Part shown: piece by piece, positions 8,665 through 16,495 of the stretch
Layout of the letters: each line of letters starts with the position of its first letter
How positions within the stretch are numbered: position 1 is the stretch's first letter
NCBI RefSeq assembly: GCF_902804475.1
Contig: NZ_CADCSU010000183.1
Coordinates: forward strand, 1 to 52,087
Direction: 5' to 3'
From: Flavobacterium bizetiae
Lineage (GTDB): Bacteria > Bacteroidota > Bacteroidia > Flavobacteriales > Flavobacteriaceae
Length of the DNA: 52,087 nucleotides
The notes under the pieces: generated by a model
What the model saw: only the letters and a program-made list of their open reading frames with translations
The model's database searches: none
What the model was told of the DNA's origin: nothing
Position numbers and translations under genes: made by a program

Positions 8665-9702
8665 ATGAAAAACCTTTACCTTTTTTTATTCTTATTTTTT
8701 TCTATTTCGATATTTTCCCAAGGCATTCTGAAAGGTAAAATCACAGGTAAAGATAATATTCCTTTAGAAGGAGTAAATGTTTATTTTGACGGAACTACTT
8801 TCGCAACCGTTTCAGATGCAAACGGCGATTACTCTATAAGATACGAACCTAATTCTAATAGTGTTTTGGTTGTAAGTTTTATGGGATATGAAAGAGAATA
8901 TCTTAGCGGCTTAGATAATACTAAACCGTTGAACATTAAATTGACAGTTTCTAAAAATCAATTGAAAGAGGTTGTTATTAATAAAAAAGAGTTATTTACA
9001 AGAGCTCAGAAATTAAAGTTGTTTAGAGAATATTTTTTAGGCCAGACAAAAAATGCAAAATCAACTGTAATATATAACGAAGATGATATTCAGTTTAAAT
9101 ATGATAAAAAGAAATTAATCTTTACTGCTTCTTCTGATAAACCTTTGGTTGTCGTAAACAGTTCTTTAGGTTATAAAATTAACTATGAATTAGTTGGTTT
9201 TGAAATTGCATTTGATAAAGTAAGTATTAATTCTAAAGATGTAATAAATAACTTTTATCAGGGAGTAAGTCGTTTTGAGGAAGTTAACAATTCTGCAGAA
9301 AATTTAGCACGTAGAGAAAAAACATTTCAAGGTTCGCAAGTTCAATTTTTCAGGAATTTGGCAAATCGCGAATGGGGAGCAGATAAATTTTTATTATATA
9401 GTGATTCTCATAATATTGATCCAAATGCGCGTTTTACAATTAGTAAAAAAGACGATCTTGTAAAAGTAGAAATTCTTCCGCAGCCAAAAGTAGAAATTAA
9501 GAATGAAGAAAACATAAGCGATATAGTAGCTTCTTATAAAGTTATGTTCAATAATAGTGAATCATCAAAAATAGTTTTCCTTACAAACAATTTTTCAATA
9601 TATAAGTACGGAAACAATTCTGATATCAATAATATACTTTTCTTAGGTAAGATTGCAGAAAAAAAAGTGGGTGATTTATTACCCTTAAATTACGGAATGT
9701 AA
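8665..9702 (+). CDS. Secreted protein with carboxypeptidase-like regulatory domain
   Basis: A 345-residue exported protein. The signal peptide (residues 1-19, ending SIFSQ) is followed by a CarboxypepD_reg-like beta-sandwich (about 20-105) with GKITGKDNIPLEGVNVYFDG and VSDANGDYSIRY motifs. The remaining 240 residues match no domain I recognise. Bacteroidota use this N-terminal module in many cell-envelope proteins, usually in front of an outer-membrane barrel. No barrel is evident here, so it is probably periplasmic or surface-exposed. The function is unknown. The start lies directly behind a terminator-like hairpin, leaving little room for a conventional ribosome-binding region. Confidence 0.85.
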   Translation: MKNLYLFLFLFFSISIFSQGILKGKITGKDNIPLEGVNVYFDGTTFATVSDANGDYSIRYEPNSNSVLVVSFMGYEREYLSGLDNTKPLNIKLTVSKNQLKEVVINKKELFTRAQKLKLFREYFLGQTKNAKSTVIYNEDDIQFKYDKKKLIFTASSDKPLVVVNSSLGYKINYELVGFEIAFDKVSINSKDVINNFYQGVSRFEEVNNSAENLARREKTFQGSQVQFFRNLANREWGADKFLLYSDSHNIDPNARFTISKKDDLVKVEILPQPKVEIKNEENISDIVASYKVMFNNSESSKIVFLTNNFSIYKYGNNSDINNILFLGKIAEKKVGDLLPLNYGM

Positions 9703-9876
9703 TAAATAATAGCACCTATAATAGCTCACATGGGCTATTTGTAAAAAAAAACTTAAATGGTATAAAAGTTAAAAATAAATACCTAACTTTAGATTAGTTA
9801 AAATTTAGTTAGTTATTTAAGATAATGCTATTCTTAATTTATATTTAATTGGTTATTAAAAAAGTTAGGGATACAT

Positions 9877-9903
9877 AAAAGCAGGTCAATTGACCTGCTT
9901 TTT
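9877..9903. terminator. Bidirectional terminator between convergent genes
   Basis: AAAAGCAGGTCAATTGACCTGCTTTT is a perfect palindrome with A and T runs on both sides. It lies between the carboxypeptidase-regulatory-domain gene (+) and the OmpA gene (-). Confidence 0.85.
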
Positions 9904-9931
9904 CTGTTTAATAAAGTATGTAAAACGAGGA

Positions 9932-10765
9932 TTATTTCGCTTGTTTTTTCATTTCTTTTTCAATCATATCATAGAATTGATCGATTTTTGGCATAACCAC
10001 GATACGAGTTCTTCTGTTACGAGCTCTGTCATCCGGAGTATCATTAGCAACTAATGGTACGTAAGAACTTCTACCAGCTGCGATTAATTTAGCAGGATTA
10101 ACTCCAAGATCGTTAGTTAATACACGTACAATAGATGTAGAACGTTTAACACTTAAATCCCAGTTGTCTAACAAAATTCCGTTGCTTTTGTAAGGAACGT
10201 TATCTGTGTGACCTTCAACCATACATTCGAAATCTGGTTTGTCATTTACTACTTTTGCAACTTTAGCTAAAACACCTTTAGCTTTATCAGTTACATCATA
10301 GCTACCGCTTTTAAATAATAATTTGTCTGCGATAGAAATAAATACAACTCCTTTTTCTACGTTGATTTCGATATCCGGATCATTAATTCCAACAGCACCT
10401 TTTAAGCTTGTTACTAAAGCTAAAGTTACACTGTCTTTTTTAGTTAATGCATCCTGAAGTCTAGATATTTTTAAATCTTTCTCTTTTAAACTTTCTAGAG
10501 ATTTCTCAAGATTTTCAGCTCCTTTAGTTGTTAAAACTGTTAAGTCTTTAGATGTGCTTATTAAATCTTGATTATGTTGTTTATAGCTTTCTGCTGTAGC
10601 TGCTAACCCTGCTTTTTCCTCTAAACAAGCATTTAGTTTTACGGTGCAAGAGTTTAATAAATCTTGGGTTTCTTTGTTCTTAGCTTCTAACGCTGCGTAT
10701 TGCTTTTTCGATACACACGAAGTTAAGGCCATTAATACTGATAGTGCAATTACTATTTTTCTCAT
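9932..10765 (-). CDS. OmpA-family peptidoglycan-binding lipoprotein
   Basis: A 277-residue outer-membrane lipoprotein. The lipobox LTSC places the acylated Cys at residue 17. Residues about 20-125 are a Lys/Glu/Leu-rich coiled coil, and residues about 135-260 are an OmpA_C domain with the markers LLFKSGSYDV, VEGHTDNVPY, LSVKRSTSIVRVL and the Arg-rich DDRARNRRTRIVV. The domain binds diaminopimelate-containing peptidoglycan and so links the outer membrane to the wall. The promoter box at 10795-10802 overlaps the stop codon of the upstream glycosyltransferase gene, suggesting separate transcription. Confidence 0.92.
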   Translation of the reverse strand: MRKIVIALSVLMALTSCVSKKQYAALEAKNKETQDLLNSCTVKLNACLEEKAGLAATAESYKQHNQDLISTSKDLTVLTTKGAENLEKSLESLKEKDLKISRLQDALTKKDSVTLALVTSLKGAVGINDPDIEINVEKGVVFISIADKLLFKSGSYDVTDKAKGVLAKVAKVVNDKPDFECMVEGHTDNVPYKSNGILLDNWDLSVKRSTSIVRVLTNDLGVNPAKLIAAGRSSYVPLVANDTPDDRARNRRTRIVVMPKIDQFYDMIEKEMKKQAK

Positions 10766-10794
10766 AGGTATTATATTTAATTAAACGTTGATTA

Positions 10795-10802
10795 CAAATT
10801 TA
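10795..10802 (-). promoter_or_regulatory. -7 promoter box (TAAATTTG) for the OmpA-family gene
   Basis: Exact TAnnTTTG on the minus strand, overlapping the TAA stop of the glycosyltransferase gene. The predicted leader is about 25 nt. The -33 region is not convincing. Confidence 0.45.
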
Positions 10803-11819
10803 GTTCTTAATATTTTGATTACTGTTAAAGATTTCTTTAAATACGGTCAGTTTCTTTATGTAATACAAGAAAACGATACTTTTTACAGTATAGTATTGCT
10901 GTATCTGAAAATCTTTTCTCTTTCGCAAATAACTTAAAGATATGCAATAAAATGAAAAATGTGCTTTCAAAATAGCAAAAGTATGCTGAAATTTTCCTTG
11001 TGTAAGAAAACGGGTACCAGCAATACCATCTAAAACCATTCTGAAGAAAATGACAAAAAACAAACCTTTTTTAGGTAAATTTTTAACAAGCATTAATAAT
11101 GAATTTCTAAAATTCAGATAGGTTTTTTTAGGATTTCCTTGTTGTAAAGTGGCGCCTCCAACATGATAAACAACAGATCCTGAATTGTATTTTATGATAT
11201 GCCCTTCATTTGCAGCACGCCAGCATAAATCAATTTCTTCCTGATGCGCAAAGAAGGTTTCGTCAAACCCCCCCAGATCATGATAGACTTCGCTTCTTAT
11301 AAAAAAGCAAGCTCCTGAAGCCCAGAATAATTCACAATTATCATCATACTGACCATTATCTTTTTCGATAGTTTCAAAAATACGGCCACGACAAAACGGA
11401 AAACCATATTTATCAATAAAACCTCCGGCACCGCCTGCATATTCAAAATATTCCTTATTCTTAAAATCAAGAATCTTAGGCTGAATTACAGCGGTTTGTT
11501 TTTCTTTATCGAAAGTTTCAATGATAGGGTTTAGCCACTTTTCGGTTACCTCGATATCTGAATTTACTAAAGCATAAATTTCAGCATCAATATGTTGCAA
11601 TGCATCATTATAACCTTTTGCAAAGCCATGATTACCGCTGTTTACGACTATTTTAACCGAGGGAAAATTTTGTTTGATAAAATTTATAGAATCGTCTGTC
11701 GAAGCATTATCAGCGACATATATTTGGGCACATTCCGAAAATTGAACAACAGAGGGTAAAAACTGCTCTAACAATTTTACGCCGTTCCAATTTAAAATGA
11801 CAACTGCAATTTTATCCAA
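10800..11819 (-). CDS. Family 2 glycosyltransferase
   Basis: A 339-residue GT-A fold glycosyltransferase. It starts with AVVILNWNG, then has YVADNASTDDS, the DxD-like region ALVNSDIEV, and ASGACFFIRSEV followed by GGFDETFFAHQEEIDLCWRA, the acceptor-side signature of rhamnosyl/glucosyl GT2 enzymes. A hydrophobic segment near residues 245-262 suggests membrane association. It probably adds a sugar to a cell-surface glycan, but donor and acceptor are unknown. The best start is TTG at 11819, because the domain begins four residues later and no ATG is available. It lies 22 nt behind the HsdR_N-like gene and is probably co-transcribed with it. Confidence 0.88.
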   Translation of the reverse strand: MDKIAVVILNWNGVKLLEQFLPSVVQFSECAQIYVADNASTDDSINFIKQNFPSVKIVVNSGNHGFAKGYNDALQHIDAEIYALVNSDIEVTEKWLNPIIETFDKEKQTAVIQPKILDFKNKEYFEYAGGAGGFIDKYGFPFCRGRIFETIEKDNGQYDDNCELFWASGACFFIRSEVYHDLGGFDETFFAHQEEIDLCWRAANEGHIIKYNSGSVVYHVGGATLQQGNPKKTYLNFRNSLLMLVKNLPKKGLFFVIFFRMVLDGIAGTRFLTQGKFQHTFAILKAHFSFYCISLSYLRKRKDFQIQQYYTVKSIVFLYYIKKLTVFKEIFNSNQNIKN

Positions 11820-11841
11820 AAGTAATTTTATTTAATATTAT

Positions 11842-12288
11842 TTATTCTTTATAATCCGGCAAACTTCTTAAAAACTGATATTTTTCGTTCTCAAAATCCA
11901 TTTGACAATAAAAATGATTCAGACCGTTTGTGACATTCAAAAACCGTGCCTTCATTGTCATGTTATAACGGGCAATTTGATCAAAAGTTGCCTGAGAAAT
12001 TTTTACACCAGGCGCTTTACACTCTACTAATATATGTATAGAACCATCCGGATTAAAGACAACAACATCGTATCTTTTTCTTAATCCGTTGACTGTTAAA
12101 ACTTTCTCAACATTGATTAAAGATTTGGGGTATTTTTTTTCATCAATTAAATAATGAACCACATGCTGACGAACCCATTCTTCTGGAGTAAGAATGATAA
12201 ATTTTTTCCTGATTTCATCGAAAATAGACACTTTATTTTCGCTATTTTTGAATCGGAAAGTATAAGAAGGAAAATTTAATTGCTGCAT
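11842..12288 (-). CDS. Stand-alone HsdR N-terminal nuclease-like protein
   Basis: A 148-residue protein similar to the N-terminal endonuclease domain of type I restriction HsdR subunits (HSDR_N). It keeps a PD-(D/E)xK-type core: D74 in RYDVVVF, and E89-C-K91 in ILVECKAPG. There is no helicase domain and no HsdM or HsdS nearby, so it is not a restriction enzyme on its own. It may be a housekeeping nuclease. The ATG at 12288 is supported by a promoter box ending five bases upstream, which implies an extremely short leader. Confidence 0.85.
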   Translation of the reverse strand: MQQLNFPSYTFRFKNSENKVSIFDEIRKKFIILTPEEWVRQHVVHYLIDEKKYPKSLINVEKVLTVNGLRKRYDVVVFNPDGSIHILVECKAPGVKISQATFDQIARYNMTMKARFLNVTNGLNHFYCQMDFENEKYQFLRSLPDYKE

Positions 12289-12292
12289 AGCG

Positions 12293-12300
12293 CAAAAATA
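12293..12300 (-). promoter_or_regulatory. -7 promoter box (TATTTTTG) for the HsdR_N-like gene
   Basis: Exact TAnnTTTG on the minus strand. Its last base is only five positions from the ATG at 12288, so the transcript would be leaderless or nearly so. Confidence 0.5.
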
Positions 12301-12359
12301 TAAAATAGTTTTAGGTTTCAGGTATATCTTGAAACTTTAAACTAGAAACAAAGAATTGA

Positions 12360-13364
12360 ATGGACGAAGTTGTAAAAATTGTTAACGATATTAAAGCCGG
12401 AAATATAAAGCCTATTTATTTTTTAATGGGCGAGGAGCCTTATTATATTGATAAATTGTCTGAGTATATTGAGCAGAATATCCTTTCGGAAGAAGAAAAA
12501 GGATTCAATCAAACGGTTTTATATGGTAGGGATGTTTCTGTAGATGAGATTGTTTCAACGGCCAAGCGCTATCCTATGATGGCTGATCGTCAGGTTGTTA
12601 TTGTAAAAGAAGCTCAGGAATTATCCAGAACAATTGATAAAATCGAGTCTTACGTAAATAATCCTATGGAAACTACGGTTCTCGTTTTTTGTTATAAATA
12701 CAAAACACTTGACAAACGTAAAAAAGTCACTAAACTACTGGCTCAAAACGGAATTGTTTACGAAAGTAAAAAACTGTACGAAAATCAGGTTGGCGACTGG
12801 ATAAAACGTGTTCTTGCCGGAAAAAAATACACCATAGATCCAAAAGCAAATGCTATGTTGGTGGAGTTTTTAGGTACAGATTTAAGTAAAATCAACAATG
12901 AACTAGAGAAATTACAGATCATTTTACCGCAAGGAACTGTAATTACACCACAACATATCGAAGAAAATATTGGTTTTAGTAAAGATTACAATGTTTTCGA
13001 ACTTCGAAAAGCAATAGGCGAACGTAATCAGCTTAAAGCTTATAAAATCGCTGAGAATTTTGCTCATAATCCTAAAGAATATCCATTGGTAATGACAACA
13101 GGATTGGTTTTCGGATTTTTCATTCAGCTTTTAAAATACCACGGACTTAAAGATAAAAATCCTAAAAATGTGGCCACAGCAATTGGTGTAAATCCTTATT
13201 TCTTAAAAGAATACGATTTGGCGATAAAGAATTATCCAATGCGAAAAGTGAGTCAGATCGTAGGAGCATTGCGCGATGTAGATATTAAAAGTAAAGGTGT
13301 AGGAGCCAATGCTTTACCTCAAGGAGATTTATTAAAAGAAATGCTGTATAAAATATTTAATTAA
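12360..13364 (+). CDS. holA: DNA polymerase III delta subunit
   Basis: A 334-residue clamp-loader subunit. The family start is seen in IKPIYFLMGEEPYYID, followed by AKRYPMMADRQVVIVKEAQEL and the C-terminal helical collar domain (for example GDLLKEMLYKIFN at the end). The delta subunit opens the beta sliding clamp so that it can be loaded on primed DNA. Length and layout are normal. It is divergent from the HsdR_N-like gene and followed by a small membrane-protein gene. Confidence 0.93.
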   Translation: MDEVVKIVNDIKAGNIKPIYFLMGEEPYYIDKLSEYIEQNILSEEEKGFNQTVLYGRDVSVDEIVSTAKRYPMMADRQVVIVKEAQELSRTIDKIESYVNNPMETTVLVFCYKYKTLDKRKKVTKLLAQNGIVYESKKLYENQVGDWIKRVLAGKKYTIDPKANAMLVEFLGTDLSKINNELEKLQIILPQGTVITPQHIEENIGFSKDYNVFELRKAIGERNQLKAYKIAENFAHNPKEYPLVMTTGLVFGFFIQLLKYHGLKDKNPKNVATAIGVNPYFLKEYDLAIKNYPMRKVSQIVGALRDVDIKSKGVGANALPQGDLLKEMLYKIFN

Positions 13365-13432
13365 GCCGTGAAAATTCACGATATTTGCATCTCTAAAAAA
13401 AATACTACTTTTAAAATAATAATTACACAATT

Positions 13433-13615
13433 ATGGGAATGAATAAAAATACCGTTTTAGGATGGGCTACATTTATAATGGTACTTATGGGATTGTTACT
13501 TATAGGTCTTGGAGCTTTTAGATACAGAGACGTCTCTGGCTGGGGGTTTGTAGCTGTTGGAGTTGGTTTTTTTGCTAATGCCTGGGTTTTTAATGCATTA
13601 AAAGGAAGAGTTTAA
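13433..13615 (+). CDS. Small two-helix membrane protein (CAL67264-like)
   Basis: A 60-residue protein with two hydrophobic segments (about 8-27 and 36-53) split by a short charged turn with FRYRD. I recall a conserved Flavobacteriia family of this kind named CAL67264 family membrane protein, but I cannot confirm the match. It lies between holA and ettA on the same strand; a conserved neighbourhood would support a real gene. The function is unknown. Confidence 0.78.
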   Translation: MGMNKNTVLGWATFIMVLMGLLLIGLGAFRYRDVSGWGFVAVGVGFFANAWVFNALKGRV

Positions 13616-13695
13616 TTCTATTCAATATCAGTTGCAAAAAATCAATTGCAATAAAAAAATAAATATTTAAGATATATAAATATAAAAAATAAAAA

Positions 13696-15387
13696 ATGTC
13701 AGACGATAAGAAAGTAATTTTCTCAATGCAGAAATTGAGTAAGACCTATCAGGGAGCAGACAAACCAGTGCTTAAAAATATTTACCTGAGTTTCTTTTAC
13801 GGTGCTAAAATTGGTATTTTAGGACTTAACGGATCAGGAAAATCTTCTCTTTTAAAAATTATTGCAGGAGTTGATAAAAATTATCAGGGAGATGTTGTTT
13901 TTCAACCTGGTTATACTGTAGGTTATTTAGAGCAAGAGCCAATTCTTGATGACTCTAAAACTGTTATCGAAATTGTTCGTGAAGGAGCTGCAGAAACTAT
14001 GGCTGTTCTTGAAGAGTACAATCAAATCAATGATTTATTCGGTCTTGAAGAGAACTACTCAGATCCAGATAAAATGGATAAATTGATGGATCGTCAAGCA
14101 GCTTTACAAGACAAAATTGATGCTCTTGGTGCTTGGGAAATCGACACCAAATTAGAAATTGCAATGGATGCTTTACGTACACCAGAAGGTGATACGCCTA
14201 TCAAAAACCTTTCAGGAGGAGAGCGTCGTCGTGTAGCATTATGTCGTTTGTTATTGCAACAACCAGATGTATTGCTTCTGGATGAGCCTACCAACCACCT
14301 TGATGCTGAGTCAGTTCTTTGGTTAGAGCAACACTTAGCACAATACGCAGGAACTGTTATTGCTGTAACGCACGATAGATATTTCCTTGATAATGTGGCT
14401 GGTTGGATTCTTGAACTAGATAGAGGAGAAGGTATTCCTTGGAAAGGAAATTATTCTTCTTGGTTAGATCAAAAATCTAGTCGTATGGCACAAGAAGAAA
14501 AAGTTGCCTCAAAGCGTAGAAAAACTTTAGAGCGTGAGCTAGAGTGGGTACGTCAGGGAGCAAAAGGTCGTCAAACAAAACAAAAAGCGCGTTTACAGAA
14601 TTACGATAAATTATTGAACGAAGACCAAAAACAATTGGATGAAAACCTGGAAATCTACATTCCGAATGGTCCACGTTTAGGTACAAATGTTATTGAAGCT
14701 AAAAATGTCGCCAAAGCTTTTGGTGATAAATTATTATATGATAATTTGAATTTTACTTTACCACAAGCGGGTATTGTTGGAATTATCGGACCAAACGGTG
14801 CTGGTAAATCTACCATTTTCAAGATGATTATGGGAGAACAGGCTACAGATAGCGGAGAATTTTCAGTTGGTGAAACAGTGAAAATCGCTTATGTAGATCA
14901 GTCACATTCTAACATTGACCCGAATAAATCTATTTGGGAAAACTTTGCCGACGGTCAGGAATTGGTTATGATGGGCGGAAAGCAAGTAAATTCAAGAGCT
15001 TATTTATCTCGTTTCAACTTTGGAGGAGGAGAGCAAAATAAAAAAGTATCGATGTTATCTGGTGGAGAGCGTAACCGTTTGCACTTAGCGATGACCTTAA
15101 AAGAAGAAGGAAACGTACTTTTATTAGATGAGCCTACGAATGATTTAGATGTAAATACACTTCGTGCACTTGAAGAAGGTTTAGAGAATTTCGCAGGTTG
15201 TGCTGTAATTATTTCGCACGACAGATGGTTCTTAGACAGAATCTGTACGCATATTCTAGCTTTCGAAGGAGATTCTGAAGTATATTTCTTTGAAGGAAGT
15301 TTCTCTGATTACGAAGAAAATAAAAAGAAACGTCTTGGTGGTGATTTAACTCCAAAACGTTTGAAATACAGAAAGTTGATTAGATAA
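13696..15387 (+). CDS. ettA: Energy-dependent translational throttle protein EttA (ABC-F ATPase)
   Basis: A 563-residue soluble protein with two ABC ATPase domains in tandem and no membrane segments, the ABC-F architecture. Walker A motifs are GLNGSGKSS (about residue 44) and GPNGAGKST (about 362). Both signatures (LSGGERRRVALCRLLL and LSGGERNRLHLAM) and both Walker B motifs with LLLDEPTNHLD/LLLDEPTNDLD are intact. The length and arm region fit EttA, which binds the ribosomal E site and slows initiation when ADP is high. A strong terminator follows. Confidence 0.95.
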   Translation: MSDDKKVIFSMQKLSKTYQGADKPVLKNIYLSFFYGAKIGILGLNGSGKSSLLKIIAGVDKNYQGDVVFQPGYTVGYLEQEPILDDSKTVIEIVREGAAETMAVLEEYNQINDLFGLEENYSDPDKMDKLMDRQAALQDKIDALGAWEIDTKLEIAMDALRTPEGDTPIKNLSGGERRRVALCRLLLQQPDVLLLDEPTNHLDAESVLWLEQHLAQYAGTVIAVTHDRYFLDNVAGWILELDRGEGIPWKGNYSSWLDQKSSRMAQEEKVASKRRKTLERELEWVRQGAKGRQTKQKARLQNYDKLLNEDQKQLDENLEIYIPNGPRLGTNVIEAKNVAKAFGDKLLYDNLNFTLPQAGIVGIIGPNGAGKSTIFKMIMGEQATDSGEFSVGETVKIAYVDQSHSNIDPNKSIWENFADGQELVMMGGKQVNSRAYLSRFNFGGGEQNKKVSMLSGGERNRLHLAMTLKEEGNVLLLDEPTNDLDVNTLRALEEGLENFAGCAVIISHDRWFLDRICTHILAFEGDSEVYFFEGSFSDYEENKKKRLGGDLTPKRLKYRKLIR

Positions 15388-15410
15388 TAATCTAATAAAT
15401 TTTAAAATAA

Positions 15411-15450
15411 AAAAATCCCAAATTCCAATTATTGTGAATTTGGGATTTTT
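15411..15450 (+). terminator. Rho-independent terminator after ettA
   Basis: AAAAATCCCAAATTC pairs perfectly with GAATTTGGGATTTTT across a 10-nt loop, giving a 15-bp stem with a T run. Confidence 0.9.
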
Positions 15451-15503
15451 TGTTTATTTCAAGATTTATTATTTCTAAATCGATTATAAGAATGTTTTTT
15501 TTC

Positions 15504-15584
15504 AGGAGCTAATCCCGCTATCCGTTCCAATCTTTTGTGGTGAACCCCACCACAAAAGGATTTCCTCTTCTATCGGGGCTAGGA
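15504..15584 (-). repeat. Interspersed hairpin repeat, copy 1
   Basis: On the minus strand it reads from TCCTAGCCCCGATAG to GATAGCGGGATTAGCTCCT. The inner stem is TTTTGTGGTG pairing with CACCACAAAA. The outer arms AGC-CCCG and CGGG-GCT can also pair. It is the same family as 19549-19656 and 43286-43363. It occupies part of the 373-bp gap after ettA. Confidence 0.8.
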
Positions 15585-15618
15585 GAATCATTTTTCATAA
15601 TAATGTTTTCGTGTAGCT

Positions 15619-15718
15619 TGTCATTTAGAGGAAGCAGAAATCGTACTAGGAATTTCTCTAGCCAAATTGCCAATCTTTGTGGAGTTACGCGTGTGATCCC
15701 TCGTCCCTCGGGATGACA
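15619..15718. repeat. MITE-like 100-bp element with TGTCAT/ATGACA ends
   Basis: Begins TGTCATTTAGAGGAAG and ends CCCTCGGGATGACA. The first 24 bases and the reverse complement of the last 24 agree at 16 positions. No gene is seen inside. Together with the neighbouring hairpin repeat it accounts for most of the gap 15451-15760. Confidence 0.55.
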
Positions 15719-15760
15719 ATATTCTGTCAAATTGGAATTTGGAATTTCAAATATTGGAAT

Positions 15761-16177
15761 TTAAATAAACTTCGCCTTCAACTCCGGAGTAGGAATCATA
15801 CAGCTTTCTTTTTTGCCGTACCATTTGTAACGGTTTTTGGCAATATAATCGTAAATATAATTTCGAAGTTTTTCTGGGAAAATTTTAAAAATAGAAGCAA
15901 GGCTATAAAATCCACCTAAATCTTCTCCAATTTTCAAAACTGCCGAAGATTTATAATAATAAGCAACGCCGGGATGGTATAAAATAATACTATCAATTTT
16001 GGTTTGATCGACACCTATATAATTACAAATTTCTTTTCCCAAATCTGATTGCAAGGCTACAAATCTAAAAATATCTTTTTTGTCATGTTTAATAATAAAC
16101 TGAACTGCGCCGTTGCATAAATTGCAAACACCGTCAAAGAGAATTATTTTTTTATTTTGTGGAAGACTGTCCTGCAT
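15761..16177 (-). CDS. DCC-family thiol-disulfide oxidoreductase-like protein (DUF393)
   Basis: A 138-residue soluble protein. The signature DGVCNLCNG (Asp15, Cys18, Cys21) near the N-terminus gives the DCC family (DUF393) its name and resembles a thioredoxin-like CxxC site. Downstream markers FRFVALQSD, SSAVLKI and the C-terminal NRYKWYGKKESC are also typical. Proteins of this family are presumed to act in thiol redox reactions, but the substrate is unknown. The ATG at 16177 is preferred over a TTG 15 bases upstream, which falls in intergenic repeat sequence. Confidence 0.9.
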   Translation of the reverse strand: MQDSLPQNKKIILFDGVCNLCNGAVQFIIKHDKKDIFRFVALQSDLGKEICNYIGVDQTKIDSIILYHPGVAYYYKSSAVLKIGEDLGGFYSLASIFKIFPEKLRNYIYDYIAKNRYKWYGKKESCMIPTPELKAKFI

Positions 16178-16213
16178 TTGGAAAAGTTTCAAGTTTAAGG
16201 TTTCAAGTTGGTA

Positions 16214-16246
16214 AGCTTTGTCAAAGCTTTAAACTTTGACAGAGCT
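16214..16246. repeat. Imperfect inverted repeat in a gene-free stretch
   Basis: AGCTTTGTCAAAG and CTTTGACAGAGCT form a 13-bp stem with one mismatch and a 7-nt loop. It lies in the 318-bp gap 16178-16495, which otherwise holds AT-rich DNA and, at 16467-16494, a copy of the CTGAAAACT-type repeat. No gene is visible in this gap. Confidence 0.55.
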
Positions 16247-16495
16247 ATGTCTAGTTTGTGATTTCTCGTTCTTCGAAATGATAAAAAATGATTATCAATT
16301 TTTATTATTAAAAAGCAATATTTAATAATTTTTATAAATCAAAAACAGCTTTCATAAATTATTTTTAATCGATTTTTATAAAATATCCATCTTCTTAATC
16401 GTCTTTTGAAAAATCTTCCTTCAAATCGCTTTATTTTAATTTTCGATGAAATTTAAGTTTTTTTATAACTGAAAACTGCCACTACGACTAAAAAC

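Noticed and set aside
9720..9738. Weak ATAGCTC/GGGCTAT hairpin as a terminator
   Set aside because: Short and imperfect; the strong palindrome at 9877-9903 is the better terminator.
11817..11824. TACTTTTG promoter box overlapping the glycosyltransferase TTG start
   Set aside because: Use of this box would start the message inside the gene, and the conserved domain begins immediately; treated as a chance match.
15518..15919. Two overlapping open frames in the gap after ettA, one on each strand
   Set aside because: Both run through the hairpin and TGTCAT/ATGACA repeats, have no recognisable protein features, and one overlaps the DCC gene on the other strand.
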